Shown here: positions 16,007 to 23,952 of the stretch, piece by piece
How the letters are laid out: each line of letters begins with the position of its first letter
Numbering within the stretch: the stretch's first letter is position 1
Source of the DNA: GCA-002282575 sp964416645
Lineage (GTDB): Bacteria; Pseudomonadota; Gammaproteobacteria; Thiomicrospirales; Thiomicrospiraceae
Length of the DNA: 64,000 nt
Reading direction: 5' to 3'
Assembly (NCBI GenBank): GCA_964416645.1
Contig: CAYQEZ010000003.1
Span: 1-64,000, forward strand
Program-made: the position numbers and the translations under genes
Notes under the pieces: model-generated
The model's database searches: none
What the model saw: only the letters and a program-made list of their open reading frames with translations
What the model was told of the DNA's origin: nothing

Positions 16007-16522
16007 ATGATGAAACGATTATTAACCACAGCACTACTAGCCTGTCTATCTATTTCGGTTGCTTATGCCGATAAATCGAAAGGATTTTTCCAAGAAAGTT
16101 TTGGTAATTATCAGGAAGAGCTTAAAACAGCCAAGCAAGAGGGTAAAGCGGGCGTTTTTATGTTCTTTATGATGGATGAATGTCCTTTCTGTGACAAGAT
16201 GGAAAAAACCATCTTGTCACAACCTGAAGTACAGGCTTATTTTAAACAACATTTCGCAACCTTCGTGTTTGATATTGAAGGAGATGTTGAAGTAGTTGAT
16301 TTTAATGGTAAATCAAAAAAGCAAAAAGAAATTGCCGAGAAAGATTTTCGTGTGCGTGCCACACCCGTGATGGTATTTTTTGATTTAACGGGTAAGCCGG
16401 TAGCGCGCTACACAGGAGCAACGCGTAATAAAGAAGAGATGTTGTTGCTGGGTAAGTTTGTGGTGGAAAAACACTACGAAAAAATGAGTTTTGAACAGTA
16501 TAAGCGTTCAGCCAAGGAGTGA
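16007..16522 (+). CDS. SoxW-like exported thioredoxin-fold protein
   Basis: A 171-residue protein with a signal peptide (about 1-21, cut near VAYA-DK) and a thioredoxin-like domain with a CPFC active site (C59, C62) and the cis-Pro stretch RATPVMVFFD. It resembles SoxW and other thioredoxin-2-like periplasmic reductants. I placed the start at the first of two adjacent ATGs, with AAGAGG 5 nt upstream; the frame also extends upstream without a good signal. No sox genes are nearby, so a role in sulfur oxidation is only a possibility. The TolC-like gene starts 5 nt later. Confidence 0.8.
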   Translation: MMKRLLTTALLACLSISVAYADKSKGFFQESFGNYQEELKTAKQEGKAGVFMFFMMDECPFCDKMEKTILSQPEVQAYFKQHFATFVFDIEGDVEVVDFNGKSKKQKEIAEKDFRVRATPVMVFFDLTGKPVARYTGATRNKEEMLLLGKFVVEKHYEKMSFEQYKRSAKE

Positions 16523-16527
16523 TCCTA

Positions 16528-17802
16528 ATGAGCCAAACATGGAAACCTTCTGTTTGGTTGCTTGGCTTGGTTGCGATTAGCCATGTTGCATGGTCAGCCC
16601 CAACAGCTCAACAACGATTGCCCGAACCGCTAACGCTAGAAGCAGCACTGGCCATTGCTGCTGAACAAGACCCTCGCGTCATGTTAGCGCAAGCGAAAAG
16701 TCAGCAAGCCAATGCACAACTGGCCGAGCTATCCAGTTTGGATGGTTTCAAAATGCAGTTTAATGGTGGTTTGGTTAGACGAGAGTTTAATGGGCGTGAA
16801 GAAGATTTTAATAATGCCTATGTCACGCTGCAAAAACAACTTTACGATTTTAACCGTACCGCATTGTCGCAATCAGCAGCTCAAATGAAATACCAAGCAG
16901 AGCAAGCCTTAGAACGTTTGGCAGTGAGTGATTATCGACAGTCAGTGATTAAAGCTTTTTACGATGTATTGTTAGCCGATGCTGCTTATGCGGTTGAAAA
17001 TGAACAGTTAGCGATTGAATATGTTGCCCTAGATAATGCTAAAGAGGAACTCGCTGTCGGTAAATTGTCGGAGCTGGATATTGCTGCCTTAGATGAGCCT
17101 TACCAACGCACATTGGTGAGACGAGCACTGGCTGAAAGTCAGCAACGCAACACCCGTTCCGCTTTAGCTGAATTATTGGGATTTCCTCATAAACTTCCTG
17201 AAACCTTAGTGCCACCAAAGCAATCAGAACTGGCTAAACGTAAGCTAGACGATCCTAAAACTCTGCAAGCTAAGGCGTTGGATAACAACCCCGAACTTAA
17301 AGCTGCGCAACGGATGATTGAAGCAGCGCAATTGTCATTACAATCGGCTGAAAAGCTCAATATGCCACGCATTGATGCCATTGGTCGTGCGGGTTGGCAC
17401 AGTCAGGTTGAAACCCTTTATGAGGGACGTTGGCGTGCCGATTTAGCCATTTCGATGCCTATTTTTGATGGTGGTCTGAAAGATGCTGAAGTGGATAAAG
17501 CTAAAGCAGAGCTTAACAAACAACGGGCGTTGCGATTGGCATTAGAACGACAAACACGTCAGGCGGTACTGGAAACGGCATTAGCGATTGAGCGACTGAA
17601 AACACGAGAAGCACAAGTTAAGGTGGCCGGGGATTTTGCTGAGCGCTATTTAGACAAAAGTCGTACCGAGTATCAATTTGAACGTAAAACCGATTTGGGT
17701 GATTCCTTGGTTAGAGTTACCCGTGCTGAATTTGAAGCACTGCAATTACAGCGAGATAGAGCTGTGTTGTGGGATAGCCTAGCGAAGCTTTTAGGAGAAT
17801 AA
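16528..17802 (+). CDS. TolC-family outer-membrane channel protein
   Basis: A 424-residue protein with a signal peptide (about 1-24) and two long repeats of amphipathic helices, each starting with a region such as LTLEAALAIAAEQDPRVMLA, typical of the outer-membrane efflux family. Trimers form a channel across the outer membrane and periplasm. AAGGAG lies 8 nt before the chosen ATG. The next gene encodes a minimal adaptor 3 nt downstream, but there is no inner-membrane pump. It may work with a pump encoded elsewhere or have a different role. Confidence 0.86.
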   Translation: MSQTWKPSVWLLGLVAISHVAWSAPTAQQRLPEPLTLEAALAIAAEQDPRVMLAQAKSQQANAQLAELSSLDGFKMQFNGGLVRREFNGREEDFNNAYVTLQKQLYDFNRTALSQSAAQMKYQAEQALERLAVSDYRQSVIKAFYDVLLADAAYAVENEQLAIEYVALDNAKEELAVGKLSELDIAALDEPYQRTLVRRALAESQQRNTRSALAELLGFPHKLPETLVPPKQSELAKRKLDDPKTLQAKALDNNPELKAAQRMIEAAQLSLQSAEKLNMPRIDAIGRAGWHSQVETLYEGRWRADLAISMPIFDGGLKDAEVDKAKAELNKQRALRLALERQTRQAVLETALAIERLKTREAQVKVAGDFAERYLDKSRTEYQFERKTDLGDSLVRVTRAEFEALQLQRDRAVLWDSLAKLLGE

Positions 17803-17805
17803 ATC

Positions 17806-18309
17806 ATGAACTGGAAACACATACTATTCGTCACTAGCTGTTCTGGACTATTCAGTGTTATGCCCAGTCAAGCTGCAACGATTGGTGCTTTAGTGGATGG
17901 ACAAATTACCAGCCTTTCGGTTAAAGAGGGTGACAAGGTCAACAAGGGTCAGGCATTATTGTCCATTGATTCGCGTGCATTGCAGGCATCGCTTGCACAA
18001 ATTAAAGCCAAATTGCGCTTGGCTGAATTAGAGCTTAAAGATGCCAAAGTTGATTTTGAAGCAGAAAAAGCGTTGTTCGATCAGAGTGCTACGGCTAAAC
18101 GTCGTTTCGAAGCGTCGCTGTTGTTCAAGGATAGAGCGACAGCTAAAGTAGATGCCTTGCGTGCACAGTTGAATGAGGCACAAGCTAAATTGGCTTATTA
18201 CGAGATAATATCGCCCGTCGATGGGGTGGTGACCAAGCTCTGGGTTCAACTGGGCGATACCGTGTTCCATGAAAATATGAAAATGATTGAAATCGAGGCA
18301 AAACCCTAA
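17806..18309 (+). CDS. Minimal membrane-fusion-type periplasmic adaptor
   Basis: A 167-residue exported protein (signal about 1-24). It contains the two halves of a biotinyl/lipoyl domain (VDGQITSLSVKEGDKVNKGQ near 31-50, and SPVDGVVTKLWVQLGDTV near 136-153) separated by a helical hairpin of about 70 residues rich in Ala, Lys, Leu and Glu. That is the core of HlyD/AcrA adaptors, but the beta-barrel and membrane-proximal domains are absent, halving the usual length. It follows the TolC-like gene by 3 nt and overlaps the next start. The hairpin could dock on TolC. Confidence 0.8.
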   Translation: MNWKHILFVTSCSGLFSVMPSQAATIGALVDGQITSLSVKEGDKVNKGQALLSIDSRALQASLAQIKAKLRLAELELKDAKVDFEAEKALFDQSATAKRRFEASLLFKDRATAKVDALRAQLNEAQAKLAYYEIISPVDGVVTKLWVQLGDTVFHENMKMIEIEAKP

Positions 18310-18596
18310 TGAGTGAATTATCAACGCGAATTGCATTTACGCGTCGTTATTGGAAACTGGCTATTCATTTGGTATTAAAAACCAAGCACTTTGGTGTGAA
18401 TAACGATTGGTGGGCTGCGCATCCATCTCCAGTGGGTTGGAGTTGTGGACAAAAGCTCTGGGGTATTGTGACTGTTATGCCGATTTGGCGTAATTATCAA
18501 TCGATGAAAGTACGAAGCTGCTTGGGATGGATTCCTGGAGATGATGCTGATGCCTTGGGCTTCAGTCAGGAAATTTTAGGGCGCAAGCATCTTTAG
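18309..18596 (+). CDS. Hypothetical Trp-rich small protein
   Basis: A 95-residue protein without a signal peptide or clear membrane helix. It has seven tryptophans (including NDWWAAHP and QKLWGIV) and two cysteines (WSCGQ, RSCLGW). I recognise no family. Its ATG overlaps the adaptor stop codon (TAATG), so translation is probably coupled to the TolC/adaptor genes, and it may be part of the same process. Many basic residues near the start (TRRYWK) could suit binding to membranes or nucleic acid. Confidence 0.65.
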   Translation: MSELSTRIAFTRRYWKLAIHLVLKTKHFGVNNDWWAAHPSPVGWSCGQKLWGIVTVMPIWRNYQSMKVRSCLGWIPGDDADALGFSQEILGRKHL

Positions 18597-18615
18597 AAAA
18601 ACAGGAAGTTAAGTT

Positions 18616-18966
18616 ATGTCTCGTCAACTTTATTGTTTAGCTCAATTTTTGCCCAAAGTGGGTAAAGAGAAAGAAGTTTTTCGTCTGCTGCAAGCCTTAG
18701 AGCCTAATACTTTAAGAGAGGATGGGTGTATTAGTTACCGAGTCACTCGTCTTGTCAGTAACCCGAACGCTGATGGTCAAAGCTTTCCAATTGTCTTTAA
18801 CGAAATTTGGCGTGATGAGGCTGCTTTTAACGCACATTGTCAGCGTAAGGAAATCGTTGAGTTTTTTGCTAACTATTGTGAAGCTGAAGACGGCTTAATC
18901 GAGCGATGGAACGTTTGCGTTTATAGCGATGAGCCAGAAGACTATGATGCGCCAGTATTTGTTTAA
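18616..18966 (+). CDS. Antibiotic-biosynthesis-monooxygenase (ABM) domain protein
   Basis: A 116-residue protein with a single ferredoxin-like ABM domain: a start of the form YCLAQFLPKVGKEKEVFRLL, then DGCISYRV, then EIWRDEAAFNAHCQ. Members are small dimeric proteins, some cofactor-free monooxygenases for quinols or polyketides and others heme-degrading; many have no known substrate. The acidic tail is unusual. It lies 20 nt after the Trp-rich gene and may belong to that transcript. It converges on aat. Confidence 0.78.
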   Translation: MSRQLYCLAQFLPKVGKEKEVFRLLQALEPNTLREDGCISYRVTRLVSNPNADGQSFPIVFNEIWRDEAAFNAHCQRKEIVEFFANYCEAEDGLIERWNVCVYSDEPEDYDAPVFV

Positions 18967-18973
18967 TGAAAGC

Positions 18974-19681
18974 CTATTGCCACTGACCCAAACGATCTGG
19001 CTTATCAACAGCAGGGTTGAGCAAGATCAAAAAGTCCTCTCTCGGTATGGATTTCGCACCTAATGACAATAAATGATCGGTGCTGAACTGGCAGTCGATG
19101 AAGTCAAACTGCCAGTCTGTGAGTCGCTGACACAAGCTAGCAAGAGCCACTTTTGAAGCGTTACTCACTAGGCTAAACATCGACTCGCCAAAGAAAGCTC
19201 CGCCGAGAGAAACGCCATATAGCCCCCCAACCAACTTCTCACCTAACCAAACCTCGACAGAATGTGCATAGCCTTGCGCGTGTAATGCGGTATAGCCTTC
19301 GATAATATTGGGCATAATCCAAGTTTCAGCGCGAGTGTGAGCGCAATGTTGAATCACAGTGCTAAACTCTTGATCGAAAGTGACGGAAAAACCCGCATTA
19401 CGCAACACCTTGTTTAAGCTGCGAGACTGTTTGAATTCACTGGGAATGAGGATAGTGCGAGGATTGGGACACCACCACAGGATAGGATCACCTTCGCTAA
19501 ACCAAGGAAATATACCCCGTTGGTAGCCAGCGAGTAACCATTCGGGTGTTAATGCGCCACCGATTTGAATTAACCCTTCAGGATCAGTTAAGCAACATTC
19601 GATGGGGGGAAAAGCTGGTTTTGCGTTGGGGTGTTGATAATGCACTTGCGCGCCATTATTCAACACCACCCAACCCGACAT
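18974..19681 (-). CDS. aat: Leucyl/phenylalanyl-tRNA-protein transferase
   Basis: A 235-residue enzyme of the N-degron pathway that transfers Leu or Phe from aminoacyl-tRNA to proteins with N-terminal Arg or Lys, marking them for ClpAP. GLIQIGGALTPEWLLAGYQR, RGIFPWFSEGDPILWWCPNP and SVEVWLGEKLVGGLYG are signature stretches. Length is typical. It follows trxB by 15 nt on the same strand. Confidence 0.95.
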   Translation of the reverse strand: MSGWVVLNNGAQVHYQHPNAKPAFPPIECCLTDPEGLIQIGGALTPEWLLAGYQRGIFPWFSEGDPILWWCPNPRTILIPSEFKQSRSLNKVLRNAGFSVTFDQEFSTVIQHCAHTRAETWIMPNIIEGYTALHAQGYAHSVEVWLGEKLVGGLYGVSLGGAFFGESMFSLVSNASKVALASLCQRLTDWQFDFIDCQFSTDHLLSLGAKSIPREDFLILLNPAVDKPDRLGQWQ

Positions 19682-19695
19682 AATAAACCTGAAGA

Positions 19696-20640
19696 TTAAG
19701 CGTGTTCGGCTAAATAACGCTCAGTGTCTAGAGCTGCCATGCAGCCCGAGGCCGCTGAAGTAATGGCTTGACGGTAAATTTGATCGGCAACGTCACCAGC
19801 AGCAAACACACCTGCAACGCTGGTGGCGGTTGCATTGCCCATAATACCGCTTTGTACCTTGATGTAACCATTGACCATGGCTAATTGACCTTCAAAGATT
19901 CCCGTATTGGGGCTGTGACCAATGGCAATAAACACCCCTTGCGTAGCGATGTCTTCCGTCGAGCCATCGTTCTTTTTCACACGCACCCCTGTGACGCCGG
20001 TATTGTCTCCCAGGATTTCGTCGATCTGGCTATTTAATACCAGCTTAATGTTGCCGTTATTCACTTTATCCATCAAATGGTCAATCATAATTTTTTCGGC
20101 TTTAAAGGTTTCGCGGCGGTGTATTAGGTAAACTTCACTGGCGATATTCGATAAGTAAAGTGCTTCTTCAACAGCCGTATTACCACCGCCAACTACCGCA
20201 ACTTTTTGATTGCGGTAAAAAAAGCCATCACAAGTGGCACAAGCCGAAACACCTTTACCTTTGAAGGCTTCTTCAGAGGGCAGTCCCAAATACTTAGCCG
20301 AAGCACCTGTGGCAATAATCAAGGCATCCGCCGTGTATTCCGCCACATCACCTTTTAGGGTGAAGGGGCGTTGAGATAAATCAACGGCGTTAATATGGTC
20401 AAAAATGATTTCTGTACCAAAGCGTTCGGCATGTTTTTGCATGCGTTCCATCAGAGCAGGCCCTTCGACGCCTTGGTTATCACCCGGCCAGTTATCGACC
20501 TCAGTGGTTGTCGTTAATTGTCCGCCTTGTTGCATTCCTGTTACCATCACAGGTTTCAAGTTGGCACGCGCAGCGTAAACAGCGGCACTGTATCCGGCAG
20601 GGCCTGAACCTAAAATCAACACCTGACAATGTTTCGACAT
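19696..20640 (-). CDS. trxB: Thioredoxin reductase
   Basis: A 314-residue flavoprotein that passes electrons from NADPH through FAD and a redox disulfide to thioredoxin. The FAD-binding GSGPAGYSAA is at 11-20, the redox-active CATC at 134-137, the NADPH-binding VVGGGNTAVEEA follows, and a C-terminal FAD motif reads GVFAAGDVAD. Everything expected is present. aat follows directly. It stands divergently from prfB across a 336-bp intergenic region that contains a long hairpin. Confidence 0.96.
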   Translation of the reverse strand: MSKHCQVLILGSGPAGYSAAVYAARANLKPVMVTGMQQGGQLTTTTEVDNWPGDNQGVEGPALMERMQKHAERFGTEIIFDHINAVDLSQRPFTLKGDVAEYTADALIIATGASAKYLGLPSEEAFKGKGVSACATCDGFFYRNQKVAVVGGGNTAVEEALYLSNIASEVYLIHRRETFKAEKIMIDHLMDKVNNGNIKLVLNSQIDEILGDNTGVTGVRVKKNDGSTEDIATQGVFIAIGHSPNTGIFEGQLAMVNGYIKVQSGIMGNATATSVAGVFAAGDVADQIYRQAITSAASGCMAALDTERYLAEHA

Positions 20641-20673
20641 AAAAACGACTCCTAAGCCATAATGGTTACGCAG

Positions 20674-20734
20674 GGAAAGTCTAAAAATTTCGCTTTTCGT
20701 TCCGAGACTGCGTATGCTTGTTTTTAGACTTTCC
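20674..20734. repeat. 14-bp perfect inverted repeat with 33-nt loop
   Basis: GGAAAGTCTAAAAA at 20674-20687 pairs exactly with TTTTTAGACTTTCC at 20721-20734. It begins 34 bp upstream of the trxB start. The loop contains TTCGCTTTTCG and GACTGCGTATGC, similar to TTCGCTTTGC and GTCTGCAT in the loop of the hairpin at 7892-7961. Confidence 0.8.
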
Positions 20735-20783
20735 TAGTTTGTTTTTTAACTGAAGGAAGGGGCTTAATCCATGGTTACAGGTC

Positions 20784-20828
20784 ATTTTTAGTAACCCCTT
20801 CCTCCAGACCTCCTTCCCGTTTGGGTTT
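20784..20828 (+). repeat. Dispersed intergenic repeat, copy B
   Basis: The segment contains TTTTTAGTAACCCCTTCC and closely follows copy A at 350-392; the match continues less well to about 20840. GGAAGGGG upstream at 20755 makes it half of an inverted repeat, a MITE-like layout. Confidence 0.5.
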
Positions 20829-20888
20829 TTCAAGGTATTCTTAATAAGTTAAAGTCTAGCGCAAAGCGAATCTTTGTTAAAGGCTATT

Positions 20889-20918
20889 TTGACAGCTTTT
20901 GCTTTTATCCTTCATATA
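20889..20918 (+). promoter_or_regulatory. Candidate promoter of prfB-lysS
   Basis: TTGACA at 20889-20894 is a perfect -35; CATATA at 20913-20918 follows at 18 nt as a weak -10. A second possible -10, TAAAAT at 20935-20940, has no good -35. Confidence 0.45.
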
Positions 20919-20976
20919 TGAGTAAAAAATGCGCTAAAATATGCGGTTTGATATTATGTTATAAAGGACGAGCACG

Positions 20977-22072
20977 GTGGAATTAGCCAGTGTTTTTGCC
21001 CGTATTCGCGACCTAAACGAGCGTTGCGAATCGCTTAGGGGGTATCTTTGACTACGAAGGTAAGTCAGAACGGTTACAAGAAGTCACGCGAGAACTAGAA
21101 AGCGCCGATATTTGGAATACGCCAGAAAAAGCTCAAGCCTTAGGTAAAGAGCGTGTTAGCTTAGAGCGGGTTGTTACCAATCTTGACCGCATTCAAGAAG
21201 AGTTAACGGGACAGCTTGAATTGCTCGAAATGGCAGAGGCAGAAGATGACGAAGATACCGCTAATGCCGTGATCGAAGATGTTGCTAGCACGCAAGCCAC
21301 CATCGAAAAGCTTGAATTTGCGCGTATGTTCAGTGGCGAAATGGATCCGAATAACGCCTACATCGACATTCAATCGGGTTCAGGTGGTACAGAAGCGCAA
21401 GATTGGGCGAATATTTTGCTGCGTATGTACTTACGTTGGGCCGAGAGCAAGGGCTTTGAAGTCGAAATTATGGAAGTTTCTGACGGTGATGTTGCGGGCA
21501 TTAAAAGCGCGACTGTCTCCGTGAAAGGCGACTACGCTTATGGCTGGCTGAGAACGGAAACAGGCGTGCACCGTTTGGTGCGTAAATCACCGTTCGATTC
21601 TAATAACAAGCGTCACACTTCGTTTGCCTCGGTGTTTATTACCCCTGAAATTGATGATAACGTTGAAATTGACATTAACCCAGCCGATTTGCGCATTGAC
21701 GTTTATCGTGCCAGTGGCGCTGGTGGTCAGCACGTTAACCGTACAGAGTCAGCTGTTCGTATTACCCACGTTCCGACCAATACAGTAACGCAATGTCAGG
21801 CAGGACGCTCGCAACATCAAAATAAAGACCAAGCAATGAAGCAGTTGCGTGCTAAGTTATATGAGTTGGAAATGCTCAAACGCAATGCGGAAAAACAAGC
21901 CTTAGAAGAGACCAAATCGGAAGTGAGTTGGGGCAGTCAGATTCGTTCCTATGTACTCGACTCTGGACGCATTAAAGATTTACGCACCAATGTCGAAGTC
22001 GGCAATACTCAAGGGGTGTTGGATGGCGATTTGGATCAGTTTATTGAAGCTAGCTTAAAAGCTGGGTTGTAA
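20977..22072 (+). CDS. prfB: Peptide chain release factor 2, with programmed +1 frameshift
   Basis: RF2 releases finished peptides at UGA and UAA. Translation starts at GTG 20977 and meets an in-frame TGA at 21049-21051 (codon 25). It is preceded by the classical shift site: AGGGGG at 21037-21042 as an internal Shine-Dalgarno, then TATCTTTGAC. A +1 slip at CTT joins 24 codons to the main frame from 21050, giving 364 residues, one fewer than E. coli. The product has the stop-recognizing SPF motif (RKSPFDSN) and the catalytic GGQ (GAGGQHVNR). RF2 scarcity promotes the shift, so the gene regulates itself. lysS follows, as in E. coli. Confidence 0.96.
21037..21051 (+). promoter_or_regulatory. prfB: Programmed frameshift site of prfB
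   Basis: AGGGGG, a 3-nt spacer, then CTT TGA C. The purine run pairs with the 16S rRNA anti-Shine-Dalgarno just upstream of a slippery CUU codon followed by UGA and C, the poor-termination context used in E. coli prfB. Confidence 0.95.
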
Positions 22073-22215
22073 GCAATTGTGCTGACATCTGGCGTTGTTG
22101 CGCGCTACTCGAAAAGGTCATGTATCGCTTATACTCTCCTTTTTCTGTGTGGCGTGCGCCTAGCCATTTTGCCAGCTCATCATGCTTACTCGGAACAAGA
22201 AAAAAGGATTAAATA

Positions 22216-23736
22216 ATGAGCGAACAAACGAGCGCAGTTGAACATCACGATGAAAATCATGTGATTGCCGAACGTCGTGCTAAATTAGCACACATTCGCG
22301 AGCAGCGTAATGCCTTCCCCAATACCTTTAAGCGCGACACCTTGGCGCAGGATTTACAGACTCAATATGCTGAGTTAGACAAGGCAGCATTGGCTGAACT
22401 AAATCCGCCAGTGACCGCCACTGTGGCGGGTCGTGTGATGTTGAAACGGGTCATGGGTAAGGCGAGCTTCTTCACCTTGCAAGATGTCAGTGGGCAAATT
22501 CAGGTTTACTTACGTGGTCAAGATATTGGTGAAACGCTGTATGAAGAAGTCAAACACTGGGATTTGGGCGACATCGTTGGCGTTACGGGCTACTTATTCC
22601 GTACCAATACGGGTGAATTGAGTATTCACGCCACTTCAGCCGAGTTATTGACGAAGAGTCTACGCCCGCTACCCGATAAATTCCACGGTTTGCATGATAC
22701 CGAAGTGCGTTACCGTCAGCGCTACGTGGATTTAATTGTCAATCAGCATAGCCGTGAAACCTTCCGTCGTCGTTCGATGATTATTGCTGGTATTCGTCAG
22801 TTTATGATTGATCGTGGTTTCTTAGAAGTGGAAACGCCGATGATGCACCCGATTCCAGGTGGTGCGGCCGCTAAGCCTTTCGTCACGCATCACAATGCTT
22901 TGGATATGCCGCTCTACTTGCGTATTGCTCCAGAGCTTTACTTGAAGCGTTTGGTGGTGGGTGGTTTTGAACAGGTGTTCGAGATTAACCGTAATTTCCG
23001 TAACGAAGGCTTGTCGGCTCGCCATAACCCCGAATTTACCATGATGGAGTTTTATTGGGCTTATGCCGATTACAACGATCTGATGGATATGACGGAAGCC
23101 TTATTGTCTAAATTGGCTTTAGATGTGACAGGTTCAACCGAGCTTAACTATCAAGGGACACAGATCAGCTTTGCTGGACCTTTTGAGCGTTTGAGCATTA
23201 AGCAGTCTATTCTTAAATACAATGCCGATGTGACAGCAGCCGATTTGGAAGATATTGATGCCCTAACGCGCATCGTTGAAGCGAAAGGATTTAAGGTATT
23301 ACCTGGTTCGGGCTTAGGTAAGGTGCAAACCATTTTGTTTGAAGAAACGGTTGAGCATCAACTTATTCAACCGACCTTTATTACCGAATATCCTGCGGAA
23401 GTTTCACCGCTGGCGCGTCGTAATGATGAAAATCCAGAAGTGACCGATCGCTTTGAATTGTTTATTGGTGGTCGTGAAATTGCCAATGGTTTCTCGGAAT
23501 TAAACGATTCGGAAGATCAGGCCGAGCGTTTCTTAGAGCAAGCGAAAGCGAAAGAAGCGGGTGATGATGAAGCCATGCATTATGATGCCGATTATATCCG
23601 AGCCTTAGAGTATGGTCTGCCACCTACTGCAGGTGAAGGCATTGGTATTGACCGCCTAGTGATGCTGCTAACCGATGCGCCTTCGATTCGTGATGTGCTC
23701 TTGTTCCCACAAATGCGTCACGAAGAACATCATTAA
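22216..23736 (+). CDS. lysS: Lysyl-tRNA synthetase, class II
   Basis: A 506-residue enzyme that charges tRNA-Lys. The N-terminal OB-fold anticodon-binding domain (about 55-165, with VTATVAGRVMLKRVMGKASF) is followed by the class II catalytic core: motif 1 around FLEVETPMMHPIPGGAAAKP, motif 2 FEINRNFRNEGLSARHNPEF, and motif 3 GEGIGIDRLVMLLT. Length is standard. It lies downstream of prfB with a 143-nt spacer, so it may have its own promoter. A clear terminator follows. Confidence 0.96.
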   Translation: MSEQTSAVEHHDENHVIAERRAKLAHIREQRNAFPNTFKRDTLAQDLQTQYAELDKAALAELNPPVTATVAGRVMLKRVMGKASFFTLQDVSGQIQVYLRGQDIGETLYEEVKHWDLGDIVGVTGYLFRTNTGELSIHATSAELLTKSLRPLPDKFHGLHDTEVRYRQRYVDLIVNQHSRETFRRRSMIIAGIRQFMIDRGFLEVETPMMHPIPGGAAAKPFVTHHNALDMPLYLRIAPELYLKRLVVGGFEQVFEINRNFRNEGLSARHNPEFTMMEFYWAYADYNDLMDMTEALLSKLALDVTGSTELNYQGTQISFAGPFERLSIKQSILKYNADVTAADLEDIDALTRIVEAKGFKVLPGSGLGKVQTILFEETVEHQLIQPTFITEYPAEVSPLARRNDENPEVTDRFELFIGGREIANGFSELNDSEDQAERFLEQAKAKEAGDDEAMHYDADYIRALEYGLPPTAGEGIGIDRLVMLLTDAPSIRDVLLFPQMRHEEHH

Positions 23737-23762
23737 TTTTTTCTTGTCTCGTTTTGTGTTGT

Positions 23763-23788
23763 AAGCCAGCGTAATTGCTGGCTTTTTT
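23763..23788 (+). terminator. Rho-independent terminator of lysS
   Basis: AAGCCAGC (23763-23770) and GCTGGCTT (23777-23784) form an 8-bp stem with a 6-nt loop, running directly into a T tract, 27 nt after the lysS stop. Confidence 0.88.
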
Positions 23789-23861
23789 ATTGTCTGTTAG
23801 CTGTTTGAATCAGTGAAATCGCTTTGATTGTCTCAACAAGTTACTTGTATGAACTTAGTGT

Positions 23862-23867
23862 ATAATA
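23862..23867 (+). promoter_or_regulatory. -10 element before the hybrid kinase
   Basis: TATAAT at 23862-23867 is a consensus -10, about 85 nt before the kinase start. No good -35 lies at the right distance, so the promoter may need an activator. Confidence 0.4.
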
Positions 23868-23952
23868 TTCTTATGCGGAATAACTAGGTTCAGCAAAACC
23901 AATTCGATAAACTTGGTATTATTCAGTGCTTAGCAAGGTATAAAGGAAGTGT

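Larger units (their letters stand above)
20641..20976. other. Intergenic region between trxB and prfB
   Basis: There is no gene in this 336-bp divergent spacer. It contains a 14-bp perfect inverted repeat (20674-20734), an 8-bp inverted repeat GGAAGGGG/CCCCTTCC (20755-20762, 20795-20802) that overlaps a dispersed repeat copy (20784-20828), and a TTGACA element at 20889 that probably belongs to the prfB promoter. Confidence 0.7.

Noticed and set aside
15448..16522. Sox sulfur-oxidation locus
   Set aside because: The second thioredoxin resembles SoxW, but no soxABCDXYZ gene lies in the window.
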